The notes under the pieces were generated by a model. The model saw nothing but the letters and a program-made list of their open reading frames with translations, had not been told where the DNA came from and made no database searches. From contig JBDHTX010000001.1 in assembly GCA_039808885.1 (NCBI GenBank), positions 229,231 to 293,230 on the forward strand: a stretch of DNA of 64,000 nucleotides, read 5' to 3'. Origin of the DNA: Dongia_A sp039808885 (GTDB lineage: Bacteria; Pseudomonadota; Alphaproteobacteria; Dongiales; Dongiaceae). This document shows, piece after piece, positions 10,295-17,493 of this stretch (its first letter is position 1; each line of letters starts with the position of its first letter). Position numbers and translations under genes: made by a program.

Positions 10295-11022
10295 ACGTGC
10301 CTGCCGTCCTCGCCGTTCTTGCTGTCCTTGCCGTTCCGGCGCGACTGCCCCGCTTCCAGGCTGGCGCCGGTCAACCGCGACAAGGCGCCGGCGACGCCCA
10401 GGCGCGGACTGCTCAGCACCGGAATGGACAGGCGAGACAGCAGATCGGCCACCGGCGCCATCGAGGCTTGCGCCAGCACCACCGCGTCGACGGTGAGCGG
10501 CGAATCCAGGATCGCATCGGCGATGGCGCGGGCGAAGCCCGCCTCGTCGCCGTCCTGGAACAGGCGCCAGGCGGAAGGCAGGAACATGGTCTCGATCTCA
10601 ACCTGGCGGTCGCCCGCCGCCGCCACCTCGCGCAGCAAGGCGCTGGTCGGGATCAGCGTCGAGGGCAGGCAGGCGACGACCAGGATGTGCCGGCCCTCGG
10701 CCACCGCGCGTTCCGCCATCGGCCGGTCGACGCGCAAGGTCGGCAGGCCAAGCCGACGGCCCACCAGTTCGGCCAGGCGGCCGATGCTGGAACAGGTGCA
10801 CAGCACCTGGGCGGCGCCGTTGGCGTGCAGCTCCGCGAGTGCGGCGCTGATCGCCGCGGTCTGGCGCGCCTCGGCGACGTCGTCCAGCGCGTCGCGCAGC
10901 AGCTCCTCGCGCACATTGTGGATCCAGGTGACGCCCGGCGGCGCCATTTCGCGCAGCAGCGTGCCGAAACGGTCGCGATTGCTGCTGGCCGTGTGCAGCA
11001 GGCCGAGCGCGGGCGCGGTCAT
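10291..11022 (-). CDS. Asp/Glu/hydantoin racemase-family protein
   Basis: A protein of 243 residues. A Cys-containing active-site loop VLCTCSSIGRL lies in the first half (about residues 73-83), and a second half-site that would normally hold a second Cys reads VVLAQASMAPV, where Ala replaces it. The typical closing VLSSPRLGV is present. This resembles racemase-superfamily members that use a single Cys or do other chemistry such as maleate isomerase, so cofactor-independent racemase activity is doubtful. Both ends overlap neighbours by ATGA, coupling it to the TPR-methyltransferase and to OsmC. Confidence 0.72.
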   Translation of the reverse strand: MTAPALGLLHTASSNRDRFGTLLREMAPPGVTWIHNVREELLRDALDDVAEARQTAAISAALAELHANGAAQVLCTCSSIGRLAELVGRRLGLPTLRVDRPMAERAVAEGRHILVVACLPSTLIPTSALLREVAAAGDRQVEIETMFLPSAWRLFQDGDEAGFARAIADAILDSPLTVDAVVLAQASMAPVADLLSRLSIPVLSSPRLGVAGALSRLTGASLEAGQSRRNGKDSKNGEDGRHV

Positions 11023-12662
11023 AGTCCGGCGTGCCTGAACTGGATGCGGGTGTTGTCGTAGGCGGCGATGATGCTGACCCGGTCGCCGGGCTGCACCGCG
11101 ATGGGCTTGGCGAAGAATTCCGCCGCCTGCTTCCAGTGGTTGCTGCGCGCCGGGCTGGCCGAGGAATAGACGATCTCCTCGTCCATCAACAGATCGAACC
11201 AGAAGGCGATGCCGTGCACCACGCCCGAGGTGGTCGCCGTCACCTGCAGCAGCTTGGCATCGCGTTCCGGCATGTTCTGGCGGAAATCGAAGTCGAGCGC
11301 GCGGAACGGCTGCGACAACTGCCGGATCAGGTCAGCCGCCATGTCGATCTGGGCGTAGCCGGGCGAGCGCAGCTTGTCGAGCGGGCTGAGATCGAAGCCG
11401 GAGATCTGCCGCACCGGATTGACGCGGTAGAGCTGTGGCGCCTCGATCAGGGCCGCGTGCACCACCGCCGCGGCGGGTATGATCCGGGCGCCGGGCTTCA
11501 GCAGGTTCTCGCGCGCATGCTGCAGGACCGGCAGCATGTTGGGCGACAGCATGCCGATGTTGAGCAACTCGGAGACGAAGACGTCGGCCGGGGCCGGCAG
11601 CTCCGCGCCGACCTGCAGCTGGGTCGATTTCCGGGTGAGGATGGTGATGCGCTCGGAGAGGCCGTTCTTCGCCACCACCTCGCGGGCGATGTCGGCCATC
11701 AGCGGCAGCACCTCGCAGCTGACCACCTTCGCGGCGCCGGCGCGCGCCGCCATCATCGCCACCAGGCCGGAGCCGGTGCCGATCTCCAGCACCAGGTCGC
11801 CCGGCCGCACGGCGCGGCGCAGCGCCAGGTCGTAGGCCTTGTTGCGCTCCTCGTCGTTGACCATCGGGATGTGCCAGGCCGGCGCCACGCTGGAATATTG
11901 CAGGCGCAGCATGAACTCGGTGTCTTCGTCGTCCGGGAAGCGCGCCTGGGCGACCTTCAGCAGCTCCAGCGCCTCCTCCCGCTTGCCCTGGTCGTGCAGG
12001 CATTGCGCCAGCGAGGCGTAGGCGTGATGGAAGTCGGGGTTGAGCCCGATGCAGAAGCGGAACTCCGCCTCCGCCTCGGCGATCATGTCGAGGTGGTAGT
12101 AGAGCTCGCCGAGATTGAAATGGGCGTCGAGGAAATCCTCCTTGTGCAGGACCGCCTCGCGGAAGCAGATCAGCGCCTTTTCCAGCTGGCCGCGCCGCTT
12201 CAGGGCGACGCCGAGGTTGTTGATGGCGCTGATCAGGCCCGGCGCCGCGTTGAGCGCCTGGCGATAGCAGTTCTCGGCGTCCTCGACCCGGTTCAGGCGC
12301 AGCAGGGCGTTGCCGAGGTTGTTCCAGACGGGCCCGTCGCTGTCGTCCAGCTTGACCGCGTTGTGGAAGCTCTCCGCCGCCTCAAGGTCGCGGCCAAGCG
12401 CATAGAGCAGCGCCCCGCGCGAATTGTGGAACACCGCCTCGGCGTCGTTGAGCGCGATCGCCCGCTCGATCTGGCCCAGCACGGCATCCGGTTCGGCGCC
12501 CTGCTGATAGGCGATGACGGCCGCCCAATGCAGCGCCACCGCGTTGTCCGGCTCCATGCCCAGCACCTGCTCGCAACCGGCGCGCGCCTCGTCGAGGCGA
12601 CCTTCGGCCAGCGCGCCCAGCGCTTTCTGCAGCATCTCGGTTGCGGTCACTGAATGCCCCAA
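11019..12662 (-). CDS. TPR-repeat protein fused to a PRMT-type methyltransferase
   Basis: A protein of 547 residues. About residues 5-245 form six to seven tetratricopeptide repeats (examples: AVWNNLGNALLRLNR-type units near 112-124 and 146-158). Residues about 258-547 match the arginine-methyltransferase fold: WHIPMVNDEERN pre-core, SAM motif LEIGTGSGL (292-300), acidic E317 in SCEVLP, SELLNIGML (364-372) where the double-E loop belongs, and the THW-loop-like NHWKQ (508-512). The first Glu of the double-E loop is present (E365), but the second is missing. The layout recalls human PRMT9, which also has TPRs before its catalytic domains. Protein-arginine methylation is possible but unproven. 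Coupled by ATGA to the racemase gene. Confidence 0.8.
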   Translation of the reverse strand: MGHSVTATEMLQKALGALAEGRLDEARAGCEQVLGMEPDNAVALHWAAVIAYQQGAEPDAVLGQIERAIALNDAEAVFHNSRGALLYALGRDLEAAESFHNAVKLDDSDGPVWNNLGNALLRLNRVEDAENCYRQALNAAPGLISAINNLGVALKRRGQLEKALICFREAVLHKEDFLDAHFNLGELYYHLDMIAEAEAEFRFCIGLNPDFHHAYASLAQCLHDQGKREEALELLKVAQARFPDDEDTEFMLRLQYSSVAPAWHIPMVNDEERNKAYDLALRRAVRPGDLVLEIGTGSGLVAMMAARAGAAKVVSCEVLPLMADIAREVVAKNGLSERITILTRKSTQLQVGAELPAPADVFVSELLNIGMLSPNMLPVLQHARENLLKPGARIIPAAAVVHAALIEAPQLYRVNPVRQISGFDLSPLDKLRSPGYAQIDMAADLIRQLSQPFRALDFDFRQNMPERDAKLLQVTATTSGVVHGIAFWFDLLMDEEIVYSSASPARSNHWKQAAEFFAKPIAVQPGDRVSIIAAYDNTRIQFRHAGL

Positions 12663-12769
12663 GTCAGCGGAGAATGCCCGCGATCCTAATGACGGATCGG
12701 CGGGATGGCACCCTCAAAAAGGGCGTGGCAGCGGATTCTGTCGAGAAACTGCGCCCGCGCGGGACGCGG

Positions 12770-13018
12770 TCAGGCGAGGATGTTGACGATCGAGCCGCGC
12801 TGCGGCGGGCGGCCGGAACTCTGCTCCTGCGTCGGAGCGCTTTCGCCGACGGCGGCGGCGGCCTGCTGGGTCTGGGCGGTCTCGGCGGTCGCCTTGGTCA
12901 GCAAGGCCACCAGCGACTGGGCCTGCAGCTGGGCCGATTTGAGCCCGGCGATGCCCGCCTGCTGGGTGCGCTGTCCGCTCTGGACTTGCGCGGCGGCGCT
13001 GAATGCGGCGATGTCCAT
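12770..13018 (-). CDS. Small YjfB-like putative motility protein
   Basis: An 82-residue protein: MDIAAFSAAAQVQ start, then a helix rich in Gln and Ala (AQLQAQSLVALLTKA) and a disordered Pro/Ser tail. The N-terminal MDIAA and the central Q-rich helix resemble the YjfB family (putative motility protein), whose role is unknown. It follows a micro flagellar-rod-like gene by 32 bases on the same strand. Assignment is by pattern only; the family call is moderate. Confidence 0.6.
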   Translation of the reverse strand: MDIAAFSAAAQVQSGQRTQQAGIAGLKSAQLQAQSLVALLTKATAETAQTQQAAAAVGESAPTQEQSSGRPPQRGSIVNILA

Positions 13019-13050
13019 CGATCTGTGCCCCGATTACGCTGGTCTAAGCT

Positions 13051-13272
13051 TCAGGCGACGATGTCGAGCAGCGACTTGGTGAGGTCGTCCTGGGTCTTGA
13101 GGACCGCGACATTGGACTTGAAGTCGGCGGCGGCCAGCGACAGCGAAACCACATCCTCCGGGTTCAGCGACCCTTCGGCGATGTTCTGCGCCGCCTGCTG
13201 CGTCTTTTCCTCGGCCTTCTTCAGGCCCTCGATCGCCACCTGAGCGGCGCTGCCCAAACCGGAGATTTCCAC
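13051..13272 (-). CDS. Micro flagellar-rod-like protein (fused D0 N- and C-helices)
   Basis: A 73-residue protein. Its N-terminal part (SGLGSAAQVAIEG...AAQNIAEG) resembles the N-terminal helix of flagellar rod/hook proteins, including the NIA motif. Its C-terminal part (FKSNVAVLKTQDDLTKSLLDI) resembles their C-terminal helix, usually written as FEANAKVIKTADEMLGTLLDI. The several-hundred-residue domain between these helices in FlgC/FlgG/FlgE is absent. No other flagellar gene is in the window. Start ATG at 13272. It may coat, cap or regulate an axial structure; that is inference. Confidence 0.7.
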   Translation of the reverse strand: MEISGLGSAAQVAIEGLKKAEEKTQQAAQNIAEGSLNPEDVVSLSLAAADFKSNVAVLKTQDDLTKSLLDIVA

Positions 13273-13428
13273 GCGACTGCACTCCCTGCCTGACTTGCCG
13301 GAACTCTACCGGCTGAATATTAATGAACCCTTGCGCGGATCGGCGCCAGCCCGTCCGCCGCACACCCCCATACAAAGGTCGTAAGGTTGGCGATTCCGCT
13401 TGCCAGCGGCAAAAGTCTTACCTTAGCT

Positions 13429-13444
13429 AGTGCAATATCGCACT
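13429..13444. promoter_or_regulatory. Candidate operator palindrome before the CoA-ester lyase gene
   Basis: AGTGC-AATATC-GCACT, two perfect 5-bp arms around an AT-rich centre, with only the two bases flanking the central ATAT breaking full symmetry. It ends 10 bases before the start codon at 13455, where a bound repressor would block transcription or translation. It matches no operator I recognise. Confidence 0.4.
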
Positions 13445-13454
13445 TGCGAAATAG

Positions 13455-14378
13455 ATGGACCCGATCATGCCGCGCCTGACTTCCAGCTTTTCCGCCATCC
13501 GTCCGCGCCGCTCGGTCCTCTACATGCCGGGCAGCAACGCCCGGGCGCTGGAAAAGGCCGCCAGTCTGCCCGCCGACGGGCTGATCCTGGATCTCGAGGA
13601 TTCGGTGGCGCCGGAGGCCAAGGCGGCCGCCCGCGATCTGGTCGCCAAGGCGGTAGGCGCCGAGCGGAGAAACTTCGGGGCGCGCGAGGTGATCGTGCGG
13701 GTCAACGGCCTCGACACGCCGTGGGGCCACGACGACGTGATGGCCGCGGCGCGGCTGAACGCCGACGCCATCCTGTTCCCGAAAGTGAGCACCGCCGAGG
13801 ACGTGATGGCGGCGATCCGGGCGCTGGAGGCGGCGGGTGCGCCGGAGACGCTGCCGCTCTGGATCATGGCGGAGACGCCGCGCGGCATCCTGGAGATCGA
13901 GCGGGTGGCCGCGGCGCATCCGCGGCTGGAATGCATCGTCGCCGGCACCTCGGACCTGACCCGCGAATTGCGCGCCCGCCACACGCCCAACCGCGACGGC
14001 GTCTTCACCGCCCTGTCGCTGATCGTGCTGGCGGCCCGCACCCACGGCCTCGACGTGCTGGACGGCGTGTTCCTCGACCTGGAGGACGAGGCGGGCTTCG
14101 CCTTCGCCTGCGAGCAGGGCCGCAACATGGGCTTCGACGGCAAGACCCTGATCCACCCGAAGCAGCTCGCCGCCGCCAACCGCATCTTCGCGCCGACGGA
14201 AAAGGAACTGCAGACCGCCGCCAAGGTGGTCGCCGCCTGGACCGAGGCGCGCGCCCAGGGCAAGGGCATCTGCGTGGTCGACGGCCGCCTGATCGAGAAG
14301 CTGCATGTCGAGGAGTTCGAGCGGATGATCGCCCTCGACCGGGCGATCCTGGGCGCCCAGGCCGCCAACGCGGCCTGA
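13455..14378 (+). CDS. HpcH/HpaI-citrate lyase family CoA-ester lyase (malyl-CoA lyase-like)
   Basis: A TIM-barrel lyase of 307 residues with RRSVLYMPGSNARALEKA, LDLEDSVAPEAK, VRVNGLDTPWG, MAETPRGIL (a metal-binding Glu), a second acidic LDGVFLDLED segment and IHPKQLAAAN. These mark the group that includes citrate lyase beta subunits and L-malyl-CoA/beta-methylmalyl-CoA lyases. Since no citrate lyase alpha or gamma gene is nearby, a stand-alone malyl-CoA-type lyase or thioesterase is more likely. The start could be 13455 or 13467; neither has a good ribosome-binding site. A palindrome lies directly upstream. Confidence 0.82.
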   Translation: MDPIMPRLTSSFSAIRPRRSVLYMPGSNARALEKAASLPADGLILDLEDSVAPEAKAAARDLVAKAVGAERRNFGAREVIVRVNGLDTPWGHDDVMAAARLNADAILFPKVSTAEDVMAAIRALEAAGAPETLPLWIMAETPRGILEIERVAAAHPRLECIVAGTSDLTRELRARHTPNRDGVFTALSLIVLAARTHGLDVLDGVFLDLEDEAGFAFACEQGRNMGFDGKTLIHPKQLAAANRIFAPTEKELQTAAKVVAAWTEARAQGKGICVVDGRLIEKLHVEEFERMIALDRAILGAQAANAA

Positions 14379-14402
14379 GCCGGGTCTATTTCTGAGCCGG
14401 AC

Positions 14403-14798
14403 CTATTTCAGGCCCTTCACCATCTTCTTGATGTCGTCGCAGGCGCTTTTCGGCGCGGCGGGATCGTTGCAGACCGCGTCGATCATCAGCGGCCGCAGCT
14501 TGGGGCAGGCGGTCAGGATCTCAGCCTGGTAGCTCGCCGGGTCGCCGAAGGGGAACTTCTCGTAGGGCTTCTGCTCCATCACCGCCTGCTTGAAGGCGGG
14601 ATCGGCAAGCTTCTCCTCGGTCTTCGCCTTGCAATCGCAATTGGCCTCGACCGACTTCGGATCCTTGCCGATCCAATAGGATTCGGTTTCCAGGCAAGTG
14701 TTGTAGAGGTAGTTCTGGAATGGGTCGTCGGCGGACTTCACCATCTGCGCGGATAGCGACAAGGCGAGAAGAGCAGCAACAAGCAGGCAGGCGCGCAT
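14403..14798 (-). CDS. Secreted cysteine-containing protein of unknown function
   Basis: A protein of 131 residues with a signal peptide (MRACLLVAALLALSLSAQMVKS-ADD) and a mature part containing six cysteines: CLET, CDCKAK, CPKL, CNDP and CDDI. An even number of cysteines in an exported protein suggests disulfide bonds. It lies 8 bases after the stop of the other secreted unknown (14807-15847), so they are probably co-transcribed. Start chosen at 14798 because it begins the signal peptide. I do not recognise the family. Its end sits in a 17-bp tandem duplication shared with the converging lyase gene. Confidence 0.68.
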   Translation of the reverse strand: MRACLLVAALLALSLSAQMVKSADDPFQNYLYNTCLETESYWIGKDPKSVEANCDCKAKTEEKLADPAFKQAVMEQKPYEKFPFGDPASYQAEILTACPKLRPLMIDAVCNDPAAPKSACDDIKKMVKGLK

Positions 14799-14806
14799 TT
14801 CGGGAC

Positions 14807-15847
14807 CTAGTTCTGATTTTCGGCCGGAACCAACTCGGCATGGTCGAACGTACTTGTAATCTCCACCATGCCCTCCGCCACGACAACATACCCAGTCCCA
14901 TCCCAGCCCAGCAACTGAAAGGAGGGCGGCATCCACAGCAGACCTCGCCAGTACCGGCCGACCGCCAGGACGTAGCGTTTGCCATCCGCCTCGACCAGTC
15001 GTGCGACCGTGTCGAAGTGTTCCAGCCCCCTCGGGCCTTCCACGTTCGACCAGGGTTTGTCGCCGAGATTGCTGGACAGCCGGTCCCCGTCCAGCAGCAG
15101 CTGCAAGGCCCCATCCACCGCATCGGCCGCGGGACTGGCGACCACCGGCTCGAACGCGCGCGCGATCTCAGTCTCATCGCCGCGCACATCGCCGGCGCGC
15201 ATGACTGCCAGGACTACCGGCAAGAGCGCTGCTCCCGGCGCTCCGACAGGCCAATCCAGCGCCAGCACATCGTTGTAGACGGCCCGGACGCTGCAGGCGA
15301 TGCCGTATTGACCTTGATCCTGCCTCCCGGTCGCAAGCACGTCATAGACGACGCTGGATCGGCGCCCATCGGTCTTGGCTTCCGCCTCGATCATGACGGG
15401 AATCGCACCCTGCGCCGTCGCGACCAGCTGCATGCTGGCCACCCCACAGGTCGCGTTGAATTCATTGATCTCGGTTGACAGCTCCAGCTTCCCGTCGCGC
15501 TCTTCGAGCGCGTAGCCGGAGACGCATTTCCCCGCCGGGCCGGCGCTTTCGAACACGCCAATCGCGCCCGCTCCGTTCCGGCCGATCTCGATGGTCTCGT
15601 GCCATTCCGGCCGGCCATCGATGTAGCGCTCCCGCAACTCCGCTCTGGCCTGTTCCGACAAGGGTGGCTCGAACGGCTTTGCCAGCAGGATGTCGATGTC
15701 GTCATCCGACCAGGCGCGGATGCCATGCATCGGTCGCGATTCTTGCAGCGGAATTACCTTCACGAGTTCCCGGCACGGCGCCTCGTCGGCGGAAGCGCCA
15801 AGAGGCATCAAGAGCACAATCAGGGCCATGCCGCAGGTCCGCCTCAT
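14807..15847 (-). CDS. Secreted protein of unknown function
   Basis: A protein of 346 residues from the ATG at 15847, which starts a signal peptide (MRRTCGMALIVLLMPLGASA-DEAP). ATG at 15865 is an alternative, and the frame is open to 15931. The mature protein has four cysteines (CREL, CVSG, CGVAS, CSVRA) and no motif I can assign; a C-terminal region (YVLAVGRYWRGLLWMPPSFQLLGWDGTGYVVV in part) looks like a beta-rich domain of the kind found in secreted stress or inhibitor proteins. Divergent from the enolase-superfamily gene; followed closely by a second secreted unknown. Confidence 0.65.
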   Translation of the reverse strand: MRRTCGMALIVLLMPLGASADEAPCRELVKVIPLQESRPMHGIRAWSDDDIDILLAKPFEPPLSEQARAELRERYIDGRPEWHETIEIGRNGAGAIGVFESAGPAGKCVSGYALEERDGKLELSTEINEFNATCGVASMQLVATAQGAIPVMIEAEAKTDGRRSSVVYDVLATGRQDQGQYGIACSVRAVYNDVLALDWPVGAPGAALLPVVLAVMRAGDVRGDETEIARAFEPVVASPAADAVDGALQLLLDGDRLSSNLGDKPWSNVEGPRGLEHFDTVARLVEADGKRYVLAVGRYWRGLLWMPPSFQLLGWDGTGYVVVAEGMVEITSTFDHAELVPAENQN

Positions 15848-15931
15848 CACCGCATGACGCTCCATTGACAGCCAAGGCCCCATCGCCCCATCAATGTCAC
15901 CCATCTTCGCCCAGTTCCGGATCCCGCCCAA

Positions 15932-17035
15932 ATGAAAATCACGTCAATCCGCGCCTATCAGGTCGACCTGCCGCTGCACGAGGGGACCTACAAGTGGTCC
16001 GGCGGCAATTCGGTCACCGTGTTCGATTCCACCGTCGTCGAGGTCCAGACCGATGCCGGGGTGACCGGCTATGGCGAGGTCTGCCCGCTGGGCCCCGCCT
16101 ACCTGCCGGCCTATGCCGCCGGCGTGCGCACGGGCTTGAAGGAGATCGGGCCGAAGCTGATCGGCCTCGACCCGCGCGATCTCGGCGTCCTGAACCGGCG
16201 CATGGACCAGGCGCTGCGCGGCCACCCCTATGTGAAGTCCGGCATCGACGTCGCCTGCTGGGACATCCTGGGCAAGGTTTCCGGCCTGCCCGTTGTCACC
16301 CTGCTCGGCGGGCGCTATGGCGAGGATTTCCTGCTCTACCGCGCCATCAGCCAGGAAAGCCCGGCGGAGATGGCCAAGCGCGTGCACCAGTACCGCGCCG
16401 AGGGCTACACCAAGTTCCAGCTGAAAGTGGGCGGCGACCCCGATGTCGATATCGAGCGCATCCGCGCCACCTCCAAGGAGCTGAAGCCCGGCGACGTGCT
16501 GATCGCCGACGCCAATACCGGCTGGCTGATGCACCAGGCGACGCGCGTGGTCGACGCGGTCAAGGACATCGACGTCTATATCGAGCAGCCCTGCATGTCC
16601 TACGAGGAGTGCCGGACGATCCGCGAACGCACCCAGCGGCCCTTCGTGCTGGACGAGGTGATCGATTCGCTCAGCGCCGTCCTGCGCGGCTACGAGGATC
16701 GCGCCATGGACGTGATCAACCTGAAAATCTCCAAGGTCGGCGGCCTGACCAAGGCGCGGCAGATCCGCGACCTCTGCGTGGCGCTCGGCATCGCCATGAC
16801 CATCGAGGATACCTGGGGCGGCGACATCGTCACCGCGGCAATCGCGCATCTCGCCCATTCGACGCCGCCGGAATTCCTGTTCTCGGCGACCGATTTCAAC
16901 TCCTACGTCACCCGCTCCATCGCCGAGGGCGCGCCGCAGCGTGTGATGGGCCGCGCCAAGGCATCCGACCAGCCCGGCCTTGGCACCCGGCCGCGCATGG
17001 ACGTGCTGGGCAAGCCGGTGCTCGAAATCAGGTGA
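15932..17035 (+). CDS. Enolase-superfamily (mandelate racemase/muconate lactonizing) enzyme, probable cis-3-hydroxy-L-proline dehydratase type
   Basis: A protein of 367 residues. The N-terminal capping domain (to about 125) is followed by a (beta/alpha)7-beta barrel. The catalytic lysines are in FQLKVGGDPD and INLKISKVGG; metal ligands lie in LIADANTGW, DVYIEQP and VLDEVID; and the final loop is TIEDTWGGDIVT. The sequence style best fits the subgroup annotated as cis-3-hydroxy-L-proline dehydratases or hydroxyproline-betaine epimerases, so a proline-derivative substrate is likely but not certain. The GTGA overlap couples it to an acetyltransferase gene. Confidence 0.75.
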   Translation: MKITSIRAYQVDLPLHEGTYKWSGGNSVTVFDSTVVEVQTDAGVTGYGEVCPLGPAYLPAYAAGVRTGLKEIGPKLIGLDPRDLGVLNRRMDQALRGHPYVKSGIDVACWDILGKVSGLPVVTLLGGRYGEDFLLYRAISQESPAEMAKRVHQYRAEGYTKFQLKVGGDPDVDIERIRATSKELKPGDVLIADANTGWLMHQATRVVDAVKDIDVYIEQPCMSYEECRTIRERTQRPFVLDEVIDSLSAVLRGYEDRAMDVINLKISKVGGLTKARQIRDLCVALGIAMTIEDTWGGDIVTAAIAHLAHSTPPEFLFSATDFNSYVTRSIAEGAPQRVMGRAKASDQPGLGTRPRMDVLGKPVLEIR

Positions 17036-17493
17036 GCGGACTCGCCTTCCGCCGCGCGGCGCCGGCCGATGCCGCGCTGGTCGCGGCGATCACCGATGCC
17101 GCCTATGCCAAATGGGTGCCGGTGATCGGCCGCAAGCCGAAACCGATGATTGCGGATTACCACGTCGCGATCCGCGATCACCTGGTCGAACTGGCGTTTC
17201 TCGACGACCGGGCAATCGGCCTGATCGAGATGATCCCGGCCGCGGATCATCTGCTGCTGGAGAACATCGCCGTCGACCCGGCGGCGCACGGCCAGGGCAT
17301 CGGCCGCCGCCTGATGCAGCGCGTCGAGCAGCATGCGATCGAGAGGGGCTTGCCCGTGGTGCGGCTCTACACCAACAAGGCCTTCGCCACGAATCTCGGT
17401 TTCTACCAGCGCCTCGGCTACGCGATCGAGCGCGAGGAGCCCTACAAGGAAGGCTTCACGGTCTATTTCGCCAAAGCGGTCGGCAAAGCCTAG
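17032..17493 (+). CDS. GNAT-family N-acetyltransferase
   Basis: A protein of 153 residues starting at GTG 17032, which overlaps the stop of the enolase-superfamily gene (GTGA). The acetyl-CoA-binding motif A is LLLENIAVDPAAHGQGIGRRLM (the core is Q-G-I-G-R-R), and motif B follows with LYTNKAFATNLGFYQRLGY. It transfers an acetyl group to an unknown amine. Its stop overlaps the converging phhA stop through CTAG at 17490-17493. Confidence 0.85.
   Translation: MSGLAFRRAAPADAALVAAITDAAYAKWVPVIGRKPKPMIADYHVAIRDHLVELAFLDDRAIGLIEMIPAADHLLLENIAVDPAAHGQGIGRRLMQRVEQHAIERGLPVVRLYTNKAFATNLGFYQRLGYAIEREEPYKEGFTVYFAKAVGKA

Noticed and set aside
12700..12730. CCCT...AGGG hairpin before the TPR-PRMT gene as a terminator, or TGGCAC as a sigma54 -24 element
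   Set aside because: The stem is short and has no T-run on the minus strand; no TTGC follows TGGCAC at the distance sigma54 requires.
13318..13325. Single TTAA half-site upstream of the micro rod-like gene as a CtrA site
   Set aside because: There is only one half of the box. A second TTAA at the right spacing is missing.
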